Source: Solen grandis (Eukaryota > Mollusca > Bivalvia > Adapedonta > Solenidae). Taken from it: a stretch of 64,000 nt of DNA. Shown here in pieces: positions 1 through 10,361 of this stretch. The translations under genes were made by a program, and so were the position numbers. The DNA lies in contig CM037795.1 of the NCBI GenBank assembly GCA_021229015.1, positions 12,204,656 to 12,268,655 on the forward strand, read 5' to 3'. The first letter of the stretch is position 1; every line of letters starts with the position of its first letter. The notes beneath the pieces were generated by a model, which saw only the letters and a program-made list of their open reading frames with translations, did no database searches and had not been told where the DNA came from.

Positions 1-1331
1 GATTTTCATGTATTGACGTCATCTGACGTCACATGACGTTCATTTTCACAAAATCGTTCAGTCATCTATAATCCTACACAATGTTCAAATATCAATATTC
101 TATCTCATATGGGACCGATTTTATAAGCATTTGAAAATTAACGACCTCGGTTCGAATCTTGGATTCTCCATAGAACCATGGTCTTTTAATTTTGAAAAAC
201 GGAAAGCGGGATGCACAACTAGATCTTAATATACACATTCTGTGAAAATTTGATGAACATCGGTTTATATGTAATGGCTGTAGACCGCGTACAAACTTTT
301 GTAGAATATGTAAAGTGTGACGTCATATGACGTCATATGCTTATAAAAAATATTGAAATAGAAATTATATCGTGTGAAACATATGTCATTAAATTTTTAT
401 TGCTCTTCGACCATTTCAACATATAGAAATAATCTTGTTAATGTTAGTAATATATTTTCATATAATGACGTCACGTGGACGTCATATGATGCAAATTTTC
501 AAAATATTTTTCAGACTCCGAGAGACCTACATACTGACCAAATATCAACTTTCTATCTCAAAAAGGACTGATTTTATAAGCATTTGAAAATTTACGACCT
601 TGGTTCGAATCTTGGTTTCGCTATAGAACCTTGGCAATTTCGAATTTTGAGAAACGGACACCGGGATGCACAACTAGAACTTAATATACACATTCTGTGA
701 AAATTTGATGAAAATCGGTTCATAAATAATGGCTCTGGACCGCGTACAAACTTTTGTAGCTTATTTCACGTGTGACGTCATATGACGTCATAGAGATATG
801 AAAATCATAGAAATCAAAATTACAGCGTTTGAAGCATGTGTCATTAAATTTTCATTGCCCTTCGACAATTTCAACATATAGAAATATTCTTGTTAATATT
901 AGAAATACATTATTATATAATGACGTCACGTGACGTCATATGACATTTATTTTCACAAAATGTTTAAAACTTCTAGAGACCTATATACTGATAAAATATC
1001 AACTTTCTATCTTAAATAGGACAGAATTTATAAGCATTTAAAAATTTACGACCTTGGTTCGAATCTTGGATTCGCTATAGAACCATGGACTTTTCGAATT
1101 TTGAAAAACGGACACCGGGATGCACAACTAGAACTTAATATACACATTCTGTGAAAATTTGATGAAAATCGGTTCACAAACAATGGCTGTAGACTGCGTA
1201 CAAGCTTTTGTAGCATATTTCAAATGTGACGTCATATGACGTCATAGGCATATGAAAATCATAGAAATCAAAATTTCCTCACGTGACTAATAAGTCATAA
1301 AAATTTCATCGTCCTAGGAGTATTGCAACAT
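1..1331 (-). repeat. CRE-palindrome satellite array, subfamily A
   Basis: About three tandem units of ~455 bp. The GTGACGTCATATGACGTCAT doublet recurs near 320, 774 and 1228. Each unit also carries GTTCGAATCTTGG, a GGATGCACAACTAGA block, TGAAAATTTGATGAAAATCGG and GGACCGCGTACAAACTTTT. TGACGTCA is the classic CRE/ATF palindrome; copies are paired 10 bp apart. The last unit ends in the terminal sequence TCCTCACGTGACTAATAAG found at the end of all blocks of this kind. The window edge cuts the array, so its true length is unknown. No coding function is supported. A near-identical copy of this stretch lies at about 56.7-58.2 kb. Confidence 0.85.
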
Positions 1332-1376
1332 AGAAAAATAAGCGTTTAGTTAGGAAGAAAAAAAGAATAATAATAA

Positions 1377-1416
1377 CTAGATGTCATTCGTCAAAACGAA
1401 TGATAGGACTTTCTGC
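1377..1416 (-). mobile_element. Helitron-like 3' terminus H1 (CTAG + hairpin)
   Basis: CTAG at 1377-1380 is followed by an 8-bp perfect stem (TCATTCGT/ACGAATGA, loop CAAA, 1384-1403) and the 13-mer TAGGACTTTCTGC (1404-1416). On the minus strand this reads 13-mer, hairpin, CATCTAG, then T of an (ATT)n tract. That fits a Helitron 3' end (subterminal hairpin, CTRR, host T). To the left lies the constant end of the neighbouring block and an (AAT)n tract. Assignment to Helitrons rests on end structure only; no Rep/helicase gene is present. Confidence 0.6.
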
Positions 1417-3187
1417 AAGCTGTGTTAATGCAAAAAGCAGGAGATAGAAGTTTCATGTAATGACTCACCTCTGGTAGTATTTCATGTTCATGCTGAACAA
1501 TTGACATTATATTCGGAAATTAGTGCAAATGATAAGAACTAAGTATTAGTCTGTGACGTAACATGATGTCATATGACGTCAGGACATGACTGCAAGCTTG
1601 ATTTCTAGTTTAAAGGTCCTATGTTCACATCTTACTTCAGCCACAATACTTAGGTTTTTAGGAATTAAGGTTAGCTGACAAAATATTCACACCTTAATTT
1701 CAAAATGTACCATCTGTAAAGATTTGAAGAAAATCTGATCATAGATGGCGGCTGTAGAGCGCGAATACCATTTTTCACTATTTTTAGCTCTGACGTCAGG
1801 TGACGTCATAGGTTGCTGAAAATGCTGTTGCTCAAAAGCGCATACTTAACTGCAATAACTCTGAAATTTTCATTATTCTGAACAACTGGCATCATGTCGA
1901 AATCATTGCCCCAAATTAAAATTAAGTGGTATGCTTATGACGTCCTATGACGTCACGATTCAAAATATTTGTAGAAATGCTGCAGAACTGCAAACTGTGT
2001 AAGTTTCAACTTTCTATCTCATCCTGAAGTTCTTTAATCCTAAAATGAAATTTTCGGTCCTTTGTTCGAGTCTTTTTATAGCAACCGAACTTCGGTCTTT
2101 CGGAATTTCGGTAGCTGACAGGATATGCACACCTTAGTTTCAAGATGTACAATCTGTGAAAATTTGACGAAAATCCGAACATAAATGGCGGCTGTAGAGC
2201 GTTAAAACCATTTTTCACTATTTTTAGCTCAGACGTCACATGACGTCATAGGGTGCTGAAGATGCTTTTGTTCAATAGCGCATACTTTACTGTCATAACT
2301 CTGAAATTTTCATTATTCTGAACAACTGGCATCATGTCGAAATCATTGCCCTAATATGAAAATTAAGTATGCTTATGACGTCATATGACGTCATATGACG
2401 TCACGACTCAAAATATATGTAGATATTCTGTCGCACTACAAACTGTGTAAGTTTCAACTTTCTGTCTCATTCTGAAGCTCTTTAATCCTAAAATGAAATT
2501 TTCGTTCCTATGTTCGAATCTTATTTCAGCCACAGAACTTCGGTCTTTCGGAATTTCGGTTAGCTGACAGGATATGCACACCTTTGATTCAAGATGTACC
2601 ATCTGTGAAAATTTGATGAAAATCCGACTATAAATGACGGCTGTAGAGCGCGAACACCATTTTTCACTATTTTTAGCTGTGACGTCATGTGACGTCATAG
2701 GGTGCTGAAGATGCTTTTGTTCAAAAGCGCATACCTTACTGTCATAATTCTGAAATTTTCATTATTCTGAACAACTGGCATCATGTCGAAATCATTGCCC
2801 TAAAATGAAAATTAAGAAGTATGCCTATGACGTCACATGACGTCATATGACGTCACGACTCAAAATATCTGTAGAAATTCTGCAGAACTGCTAACTGTAC
2901 AAGTTTCAACTTTCTATCTCATCCTGAAGCTCTTTAATCCTAAAATGAAATTTTCGGTCTTATGTTCGAATCTTATTTCAGCCACAGAACTTCGGTCTTT
3001 CGGAATTTCGGTTAGCTGACAGGATATGCACACCTTTGATTCAAGATGTACCATCTGTAAAAATTTTAAGAAAATCCGACCGTAAATGACGGCTGTAGAG
3101 CGCGAACACCATTTTTCACTATTTTTAGCTGTGACGTCATGTGACGTCATAGGGTGCTGAAAATCATTGAAATCAAAATTTAAAAAT
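1417..3187 (-). repeat. CRE-palindrome satellite array, subfamily B (about four units)
   Basis: Starts with a block unique to the 3' end of these elements (AAGCAGGAGATAGAAG region, also at ~10.37 and ~58.31 kb), then ~450-bp units. The CRE doublet followed by AGGGTGCTGA is seen near 1800, 2240, 2690 and 3140. Each unit has a second CRE doublet or triplet about 150 bp further on, then the GTTCGAATCTTATTTCAGCC and GGAATTTCGGTTAGCTGACA blocks. Subfamilies A and B align over most of the unit, so they share an ancestor. Short open frames on the minus strand are by-products of the repeat. Confidence 0.85.
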
Positions 3188-3208
3188 ACGAATGATAGGA
3201 CTTTCTGC
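3188..3208 (-). mobile_element. Partial Helitron-like terminus (one hairpin arm plus 13-mer)
   Basis: ACGAATGA followed directly by TAGGACTTTCTGC matches the inner part of terminus H1, but CTAG and the other stem arm are missing. The array end preceding it is also cut short. This looks like a deletion junction fusing one block to the remnant of the next. Confidence 0.55.
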
Positions 3209-3668
3209 TAACATTGAAAAATATAAAGATTAATTCCGTTAGAAAGAATATATATTAAATTCCCTACCTTTTACTCTTTTTTTTTTCGTATGGTCTCTCA
3301 TGCATGAACTTTTTGAAATAAGCCATATTCCAAAAATAAACAAGTAACTGGTGTTGCAAGCAACACATGATTCCTCTACCGGTGAGTTGCATAATTTTTC
3401 CATTACCACACCAAGCAGAATTTTGGTCCAAGAAAAACAAGACTTTGGTTTAAGTAAATGTAAGGGAATATTTAAGTTATGACCATTTAAGCAAGACTTA
3501 CATGTAGAGTTGTTGTCTCTGCTGTGCCCACTATACAATTCATGCAAGCAAGACAGGTGCAAGAAATAGTTACCTTGCCTGATCCAAAATGTTTTTCTTT
3601 AGTCTTTAGTCTTGTTGATGAGAAATGAGAACTTTCACTCTGCATCACCACCCTGACTATATACATGC
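3209..3668. other. Low-information stretch adjoining a terminus
   Basis: The first ~80 bp (AAGATTAATTCCGTTAGAAAG to the T-run before CGTATGG) recurs after termini at ~13.19 and ~15.35 kb, so it is an element interior. The rest shows no recognisable protein, RNA or repeat signature. A 107-codon minus-strand frame here has no family resemblance that I can see. Confidence 0.4.
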
Positions 3669-4265
3669 CTTATAAAATTTATTATAAAGTTATCGCGGTC
3701 GCGGGATCCCATCTTTTGCCATATTTTCACTATTTCCGTTACCATAGCAACCACAATTTTAGTCAAAGAACAAAAATAAAATGATGTGCATAATCTACAT
3801 ATTGCCATCTAGTCATATACCAAGTTTCATCAAGTTAGCTTGCTTAGTTATAAAGTTATCATGGGATCCCATTTTTTGCCATATTTTCACTATTTCCGTT
3901 ACCATAGCAACCACAAATTTAATCGAATAAAAAAATAAAACAATGTGCATAATCTACACATTGCAATCTAGCCATATACCAAGTTTCATCAAGTTAGCTT
4001 GCTTAGTTATAAAGTTATCGCGGGATCCCATTTTTGCCATATTTTCACTATTTCCGTTACCATAGCAACCACAATTTTGAACAAAAATAAAACGACGTGC
4101 ATAATCTACACATTGACATCTAGTCATAAACCAAGTTTCATCAAGTTAGCTTGCTTAGTTATTAAGTTATCGCGGGATCGAGATTTGAGCGGACAGACAG
4201 ACGGACGGACGGACAGACGGAGGGCAAACCTATAGTCCCCTCCGGTGTGAACTCCGGTAGGGGAC
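3669..4265 (+). repeat. ~158-bp tandem repeat ending in (GACGGAC)n and a terminal hairpin
   Basis: Three and a half units, each with GGGATCCCAT, CTATTTCCGTTACCATAGC and CCAAGTTTCATCAAGTTAGC. They end in a GGACAGACAGACGGACGGAC tract (about 4190-4220) and a strong inverted repeat at 4232-4260, where AGTCCCCT and CCGG pair with CCGG and AGGGGACT around GTGTGAACT. CTAATAA follows. This mix of internal tandem unit, purine tract and terminal hairpin is typical of a repeat family common in bivalves. I infer a non-autonomous element with a hairpin end. The left end is not identifiable. Confidence 0.75.
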
Positions 4266-4600
4266 TAATAAATCTTTATTTTGATATCGCTTTCTTATAA
4301 CTTGACCAATTTTACTATTCTAGGTACCAAAATAAATGGCCTGAAATTCCATTGTAGCATATTTGGTTCTAGTTTTATAGGTATTCAAAATATAAACAAT
4401 TAAACTTAAACCTCTTAATTCTGCATATCAAAATTCTTTTTTTTATTTTCGTGTACAGTCGCGGGAATGAAATAGTAAATGCTACCATGCAATAGAATCG
4501 TCGACGCGTGTAGCCTCGTGAGTAAAATTCAAATAACGCTTGTACATACGATCGAGACGACTGTATTACACAAAGTTACTAAATTTTGCGCTTTTAGCTA

Positions 4601-5127
4601 ATGCCTAGGTCACACATTCAGGAATTAATACTGCCGTCCTTGATAGGACCATTCCCGATTAAAATGTGTCAAAAGTCTGATCAAGATCCTGTGATTCGTG
4701 GCTGGAAATTCAAACTTTTATTAAAATTTGTAAACACATTTATTTAATCACGACAACAATCAGATATTGTTCAGGAGGCGTCCCGATCCAGCCGTTTCCA
4801 GCAGAATTCGTCCCGATTATCCCGTTCTCAATCCGATTCTGATCCGATACAGCAGAATCTGTCACGACATAGTCACGATTGTAATCCGACTAGACAAAAT
4901 CGGCTGAATTTCCCGAATGTTACGGGACGCACCTAACTGTCAGGAGTGCTTGGCCGACCTCTCCGGACCATTCCCGATCCGTAGGACTCTGTTACGAACA
5001 AATACGACTGCGTTCAGACAATGATAGGACATTGAGGATAGTAATCCGACTTTTTCGCTTTTCGTGTCGTAGCTCTGTCTGATCTCAAACGGGAGCCATA
5101 ATCGGCACTGTGTGAACGCCGAATTAC
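4601..5127. mobile_element. ~520-bp non-autonomous insertion with weak terminal inverted repeats
   Basis: Copy 2 reads straight from TTTTAGCTAA into GACAAATTAGCTTG (about 53050-53068), while copy 1 has ~520 extra bp between these points, so the empty site is visible. The ends are imperfectly inverted: CTAGGTCACACATTC on the left, ACTGTGTGAACGCCG on the right. The inside is GC-richer than its surroundings (CCATTCCCGAT, TCCGACTAGAC). No transposase frame is present. The MITE-like class is inferred from the ends. Confidence 0.6.
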
Positions 5128-5483
5128 AGACAAATTAGCTTGCAGCGTCTTGAACGGATGACATGTGTTGATCATTTTGTTTCAAACGTCTACACTTATA
5201 CACGCTCATGGTATCTCAAGCTGGCAATTAAATTACATTGTACTATAACATATATTTTCACATAGGTTATCATTTATCATAAATTTGGAATATAGCTTGT
5301 ACAACATTTATCGATATATGCAACAATAAAGTCGGGAAATTGCAATGTTTCAACAACGGTCTAAATGACATGTGTCAAAACGCTCAAAGGATTATGGGTA
5401 ACGCAATGCTGCAACTGATATTCATAAGTAACGTAAATAAAATGATTTGACAAAACATTAAATCATTGTCAACACTTGTTTAG

Positions 5484-5802
5484 TTTGTTGTTGTTTGTTT
5501 GTTTGTTGTTGTTTGTTGGGTTTAACGTCCCACCGACAGTATTTCAGTCATTTGGAGACGATGTCTACTTAATGCAGTTATAGTGCTGCCACACTGCAGT
5601 ATCACGTCGTAGACATGTGGCATGATACCACACCCAGTCACATTATCCTGATACCGGGCCAACCAGTCCTGCAACTACCCTTCTATGCTAAGTGTCAAGC
5701 AAGGGAGCTATAACAGTACCATTTTTTACGACTTTGGTATCGAACCCACGACCTCCCGCTCCCGAGGCGGACGCTCTAAACACTCGGCCACCGGGAACGG
5801 TA
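5484..5802 (-). mobile_element. tRNA-derived SINE, family 1, near full length
   Basis: On the minus strand: a tRNA-like head with an A box (TGGCCGAGTGTT) and B box (GGTTCGATACC), a central body (AGGGTAGTTGCAGGACTGGTTGG, GTGACTGGGTGTGGTATC in broken form) and a tail of CGGTGGGACGTTAAACCCAACAAAC. It is flanked by an 11-bp target duplication, CACTTGTTTAG (5473-5483) and CACCTGTTTAG (5803-5813), one mismatch. The head resembles Ser/Leu-type tRNAs. Pol III transcription and mobilisation by a LINE are known for such SINEs; activity here is untested. Confidence 0.85.
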
Positions 5803-5979
5803 CACCTGTTTAGCTAGTAATATCAATATGATATAAGTAAAAAGTTTTTTCTTTCAATTTATATGACTAATACATATCTGTAAACTTACATTTTCCGAAA
5901 ATGCTTCAATTAAGGTGAAAGCGAGAGTAGGATATTTTATGAAAATTTTTACAATTGGCTTTAAATTCGTATTTTTTAT

Positions 5980-6500
5980 GTAACTTCCTTATTTCTTGAT
6001 CAATTTCAAAACTCTAGGTGCCAAAATAATCGTCTTAAAATTCTCTACATCTCACTTGCTTAATGTAAGTACATATTTCTAATGATTCTTAAGATATAAG
6101 CCGGAAAACTCTGACATGACGGCAGAATCGCAGAAATTCTATATGTTTAAACTCTTATTTTTGATGTAACTTCCTTATACTTTGATCAATTTCAAAACTT
6201 AAGGTACCAAAATAATCGTCTTAAAATTCTCTACATCTCATTCGCTTAATATGTTGACTTATTTAATATGGGTTTTAAGATATAAGCCGTGAAACTCTTA
6301 CATAACGAAAAAATCGCTGAAATTCTACATGTTTAAATTCTTATTTTTGATGTAACTTCCTTATACTTGGATCAATTTCAAAACTTTAGGTACCAAAATA
6401 ATCGTCTTAAAATTCTCTACATTTCACACGCTTTATCTATAGGAATATTTTTAATATTTTTTGAGATACAAGCTCTTAAACCTCTTGAAAAATGAAAAAA
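5980..6500. repeat. ~185-bp tandem repeat inside the duplicated segment
   Basis: ACTTCCTTAT..GATCAATTTCAAAACT..AGGTACCAAAATAATCG..AAAATTCTCTACAT recurs at about 5985, 6166 and 6353. The paralogue at 53.38-54.06 kb has four copies rather than three, showing copy-number change after duplication. Confidence 0.75.
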
Positions 6501-6984
6501 TCACCAAAGCTATATGCACGAATTTCGTTTTTTCCCCATTCCTCCATGAATCCTAGGTCAATCATTAAACTTTAAGCATCAAAAGAACGGCCAAACATTG
6601 CTCTACAAATAATATTCATCATCATATCTTCAAAAATCAAAGGATTTCGAGATATAAACTGTTAAACACACTGAGGGTTACCGAATTTTTGTTTTTCCGC
6701 CATAACTCAACCGATTCAATCCCGATCATCAAAAACTAAATATCATCTGAAAGGTCTTTCTAAGCACTACAAATTATACGCATAGTGTCTCGATAGAATT
6801 TTTTCCGTTTTTGAGATATTTAAGGCCGAAGAAAAAGCCGATAATTGATATATGACCTTGACCTTTGGGATTTTCCCGAAACGGAAGTGACATGGCTCCA
6901 TAGAATCTAATACTGCATCATCAGACAAAATTTCAAGCAAATCATACAAAAAATAAAGCCTACAGGGATTAAAAACCGTTAAGT

Positions 6985-7440
6985 TTTAATACGAAAGTTT
7001 TAATAGCATTATGACGTCATGTGACGTCATATGGCGTTCATCTTTTCAGAATGTAAAGAAGACCTATAGACTAATATTCAATCCAAATCTCAGCTTTCTA
7101 GCTTTTCTGGAAGCGATTTTATACGCATTTGAAATTTGACGTCATTAGTTCGAATCTTGGATTCGCCATAAAACATTTGCCTTTTCAAATTTGGAAAAAC
7201 GGACACCTGGATGCACAACTAGAGCCTAACATACACATTCTGTGAAATTTTGATAACAATCGATCCAGAAATAATGGCTGTAGACCGCGTACAAACTTTT
7301 TCACCCGACGTCAAATCTGACGTTATATGACGTCGTATGAATATAAAATTCATTGCATCCGAAAGCTCATGGTTTGAAATATATGCCATAAAATGTTCAT
7401 TGTTCTGAGTCAATGGCAACACCTCGAAATTAACACAAAT
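6985..7440 (-). repeat. Single subfamily-A CRE unit
   Basis: One diverged unit: TGACGTCATGTGACGTCATATGG near 7013, TTCGAATCTTGGATTCGCC, ACGGACACCTGGATGCACAAC, GGCTGTAGACCGCGTACAAAC and a decayed CRE group near 7308-7345. It ends ACAAATATAAGAGGAAG before an (AAT)/(AAG) tract. The same unit follows the duplicated segment in copy 2 (54.59-55.48 kb). Confidence 0.75.
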
Positions 7441-7485
7441 ATAAGAGGAAGAAAAAAAGAATAATAAGAAGAAGAAGAAGAAGAA

Positions 7486-7526
7486 CTAGACTCCTTTTGT
7501 TCTGAACAAAAGATAGGGCTTTCTGC
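7486..7526 (-). mobile_element. Helitron-like 3' terminus H2 (variant stem)
   Basis: CTAG (7486-7489), then an 8-bp perfect stem CTTTTGTT/AACAAAAG with loop CTG (7494-7512), then ATAGGGCTTTCTGC. The stem sequence is unrelated to H1 but pairing is kept. It follows an (AAG)n tract. Confidence 0.6.
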
Positions 7527-10310
7527 TAACTATGTCAAACCAGATCATACTAATTTACTTTTCTGACATACACCATCTTCAAATATTGAAGAAAATCCTT
7601 ATTATAAGTATGCTTATGACGTCACATGACGTCAAATGACGTCACGACTCGAAATATTTTAAGAAATTCTGCAGAACTACAAACTGTGTAAGTTTCAACT
7701 TTCTATCTCATCCTGAAGCTCTTTAATCCTAAAATGAAATTTTCGGTCATATGTTCGAATCTTATTTAAGCCACAGAACTTCGGTCTTTCAGAATTTCGG
7801 TTAGCTGACAGGATAGGCACACCTTAGTTTCAAGATGTTCCATCTGTGAAAATTTGAAGAAAATCCGACCATAAATGGCCGTTTTAGAGCGTGAACACCA
7901 TTTTACACTATTTTTAGCTCTGACGTCACCTGACGTCATAGGGTGCTGAAGATGCTTTTGTTCAAAAGCGAATACTTAAATGTCATAACTCTGAAATTTT
8001 CATTATTCTGAACAACTGGCATCATGTCGAAATCATTGCCCTAAAATGAAAATTAAGAAGTATGCTTATAACGTCACATGACGTCATATGACGTCACGAC
8101 TCAATTTTTTTTAGAAATTCTGCAGAACTGCAAACTGTGTATGTTTCAACTTTCTATCTCATCCTGAAGCTCTTTAATCGTAAAATGTATTTTCGGTGCT
8201 ATGTTTGAATCTTATTTCAGCCACAGAACTTCGGTCTTTCGGATTTCGGTTAGTTGACAGGATATGCACACCTTAGTTTCATGATGTACCATCTGTGAAA
8301 ATTTGAAGAAAATCAGACCATAAATGGCCGTTTTAGAGCGTGAACACCATTTTTCACTATTTTTAGCTCTGAGGTCACATTACGTCATAGGGTGCTGAAG
8401 ATGCTTTTGTTCAAAAGCGCATACTTTACTCTCATAACTCTGAAATTTTCAATATTCTGAACAACTGGCATCATGTCGAAATCATTGCCCTAAAATGAAA
8501 ATTAATAAGTATGCTTATGACGTCACATGACGTCATATGACGTCACGACTCAAAATATATTCAGAAATTCTGCAGAACTGCAAACTGTGTAAGTTTCAAC
8601 TTTCTATCTCATCCTGAAGCTCTTTAATCTTAAAATGAAATTTTCGGTCCTATGTTCGAAACTTATTTCAGCCACAGAACTTCGGTCTTTCGGATTTCGG
8701 TTAGTTGACAGGATATGCACACCTTAGTTTCATGATGTACCATCTGTGAAAATTTGAAGAAAATCAGACCATAAATGGCCGTTTAAGAGCGTGAACACCA
8801 TTTTTCACTATTTTTAGCTCTGACGTCACATGACGTCATAGGGTGCTGAAGATGCTTTTGTTCAAAAGCGCATACTTTACTGTCATAACTCTGAAATTTT
8901 CATTATTCTGAACAACTGGCATCATGTCGAAATCATTGCCCTAAAATGAAAATTAATAAGTATCCTTATGACGTCACATGACGTCATATGACGTCACGAC
9001 TAAAAATATATTCAGAAATTCTGCAGAACTGCAAACTGTGTAAGTTTCAACTTTCTATCTCATCCTGATGCTTTTTAATCCTAAAATGAAATTTTCGGTC
9101 CTATGTTCGAATCTTATTTAAGCCACAGAACTTCGGAATTTCGGTTAGATGACAGGATATGCACACCTTAGTTTCAAAATGTACCATCTCTGAAAATTTG
9201 AAGAAAATACGACCATAAATGGCGGATGTAGAGCGCGAACATCATTTTTCACTATTTTTAGCTCTGACGTCACATGACGTCATAGGGTGCTGAAGATGCT
9301 TTTGTTCAAAAGCGCATACTTTACAATCATAACTCTGAAATTTTCATTATTCTGAACAACTGGCATCATGTAAAAATTATTGCTCTAAAATGAAAATTAA
9401 GAAGTATGTTTTTGACGTCACATGACGTGATTTGACGTCACGACTCAAGATATATGTAGAAATTCTGCAGAACTGCACACTTTGTAAGTTTCAACTTTCT
9501 GTCTCATCCTGAAGCTCTTTAATCCTAAAATGAAATTTTCGGTCCTATGTTCGAATCTTATTTCAGCCACAGAACTTCGGTCTTTCGGAATTTCGGTTAG
9601 CTGACAGGATATGCACACCTTTGATTCAGGATGTACCATCTGTGAAAATTTGAATAAAATCCGACCATAAATGACGGCTGTAGAGCGCGAACACCATTTT
9701 TCACTATTTTTAGCTGTGACGTCACATGACGTCAAAGGGTGCTGATGATTCTTTTGTTCAAAAGCGCATATTTTACTTTTATAACTCTGAAATTTTCATT
9801 ATTCTGAACAACTGGCATCATGTCGAAATCATTGCCCTAAAATGAAAATAAAGAAGCATGCTTATGACGTCAAATGACGTCATATGACGACAAGACTCAA
9901 AATATTGGTAGAAATTCTGCAGAACTGCAAACTGTGTAAGTTTCAACTTTCTATCTCATCCTGAAGCTCTTTTATCCTAAAATGAAATTTTCGGTCCTAT
10001 GTTCGAATCTTATTTCAGCCACAGAACTTCGGTCTTTCGGAATTTCGGTTAGCTGACAGGATATGCACACCTTTGATTCATGATGTACCATCTGTGAAAA
10101 TTTGAAGAAAATCCGACCATAAATGACGGCTGTAGAGCGCGAACACCATTTTTCACTATTTTTAGCTGTGACGTCATGTGACGTCATAGGGTGCTGAAAA
10201 TCATTGAAATGAAAATTTCCTCACGTGACTAATAAGCCATAAAAATTTCATCGTCCTAGGACTATTGCAACATATAAAAATAAGCGTTTAGTTAGGAAGA
10301 AGAAAAGAAT
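7527..10310 (-). repeat. CRE array block, subfamily B (about six units)
   Basis: CRE doublet plus AGGGTGCTGA (or close variants) near 7936, 8386, 8836, 9283, 9733 and 10188, a ~450-bp period. Triplets TGACGTCACATGACGTCATA then TGACGTCACGACTC lie about 150 bp after each doublet. The block closes with AATCATTGAAAT, TCCTCACGTGACTAATAAG, GTCCTAGGACTATTGCAAC and GTTAGGAAGAAGAAAAG, the constant end of these elements, then (AAT)n. The first ~90 bp (CATGTCAAACCAGATCATAC region) matches the DNA after terminus H9. Confidence 0.85.
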
Positions 10311-10321
10311 AATAATAATAA

Positions 10322-10361
10322 CTAGATGTCATTCGTGAAAACGAATGATAGGACTTTCTGC
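10322..10361 (-). mobile_element. Helitron-like 3' terminus H3
   Basis: CTAG (10322-10325), stem TCATTCGT/ACGAATGA with GAAA loop (10329-10348), 13-mer TAGGACTTTCTGC (10349-10361). Same layout and orientation as H1. Confidence 0.6.

Larger units (their letters stand above)
4266..6984. repeat. Duplicated segment, copy 1 (paralogue at 48.8-54.6 kb)
   Basis: Collinear with 48802-54584: the shared order is TTGATATCGCTTTCTTAT, CTAGGTACCAAAATA, GAATCGTCGACGCGTGTAGC, CAAATTAGCTTGCAGCGTC, GTTTAGCTAGTAATATC, the ~185-bp tandem block and TTCAAGCAAATCATACAAAA. Copies differ by insertions listed separately. The last ~270 bp (6690-6960) also has a diverged third copy at ~17.94-18.24 kb. It contains GACCTTGACCTTTG. 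No coding frame is supported. Confidence 0.8.

Noticed and set aside
1..1331. CRE clusters as evidence for a nearby cAMP-regulated host gene
   Set aside because: The sites occur identically in all repeat units across the window and no host gene is visible, so they belong to the satellite rather than to a specific promoter.
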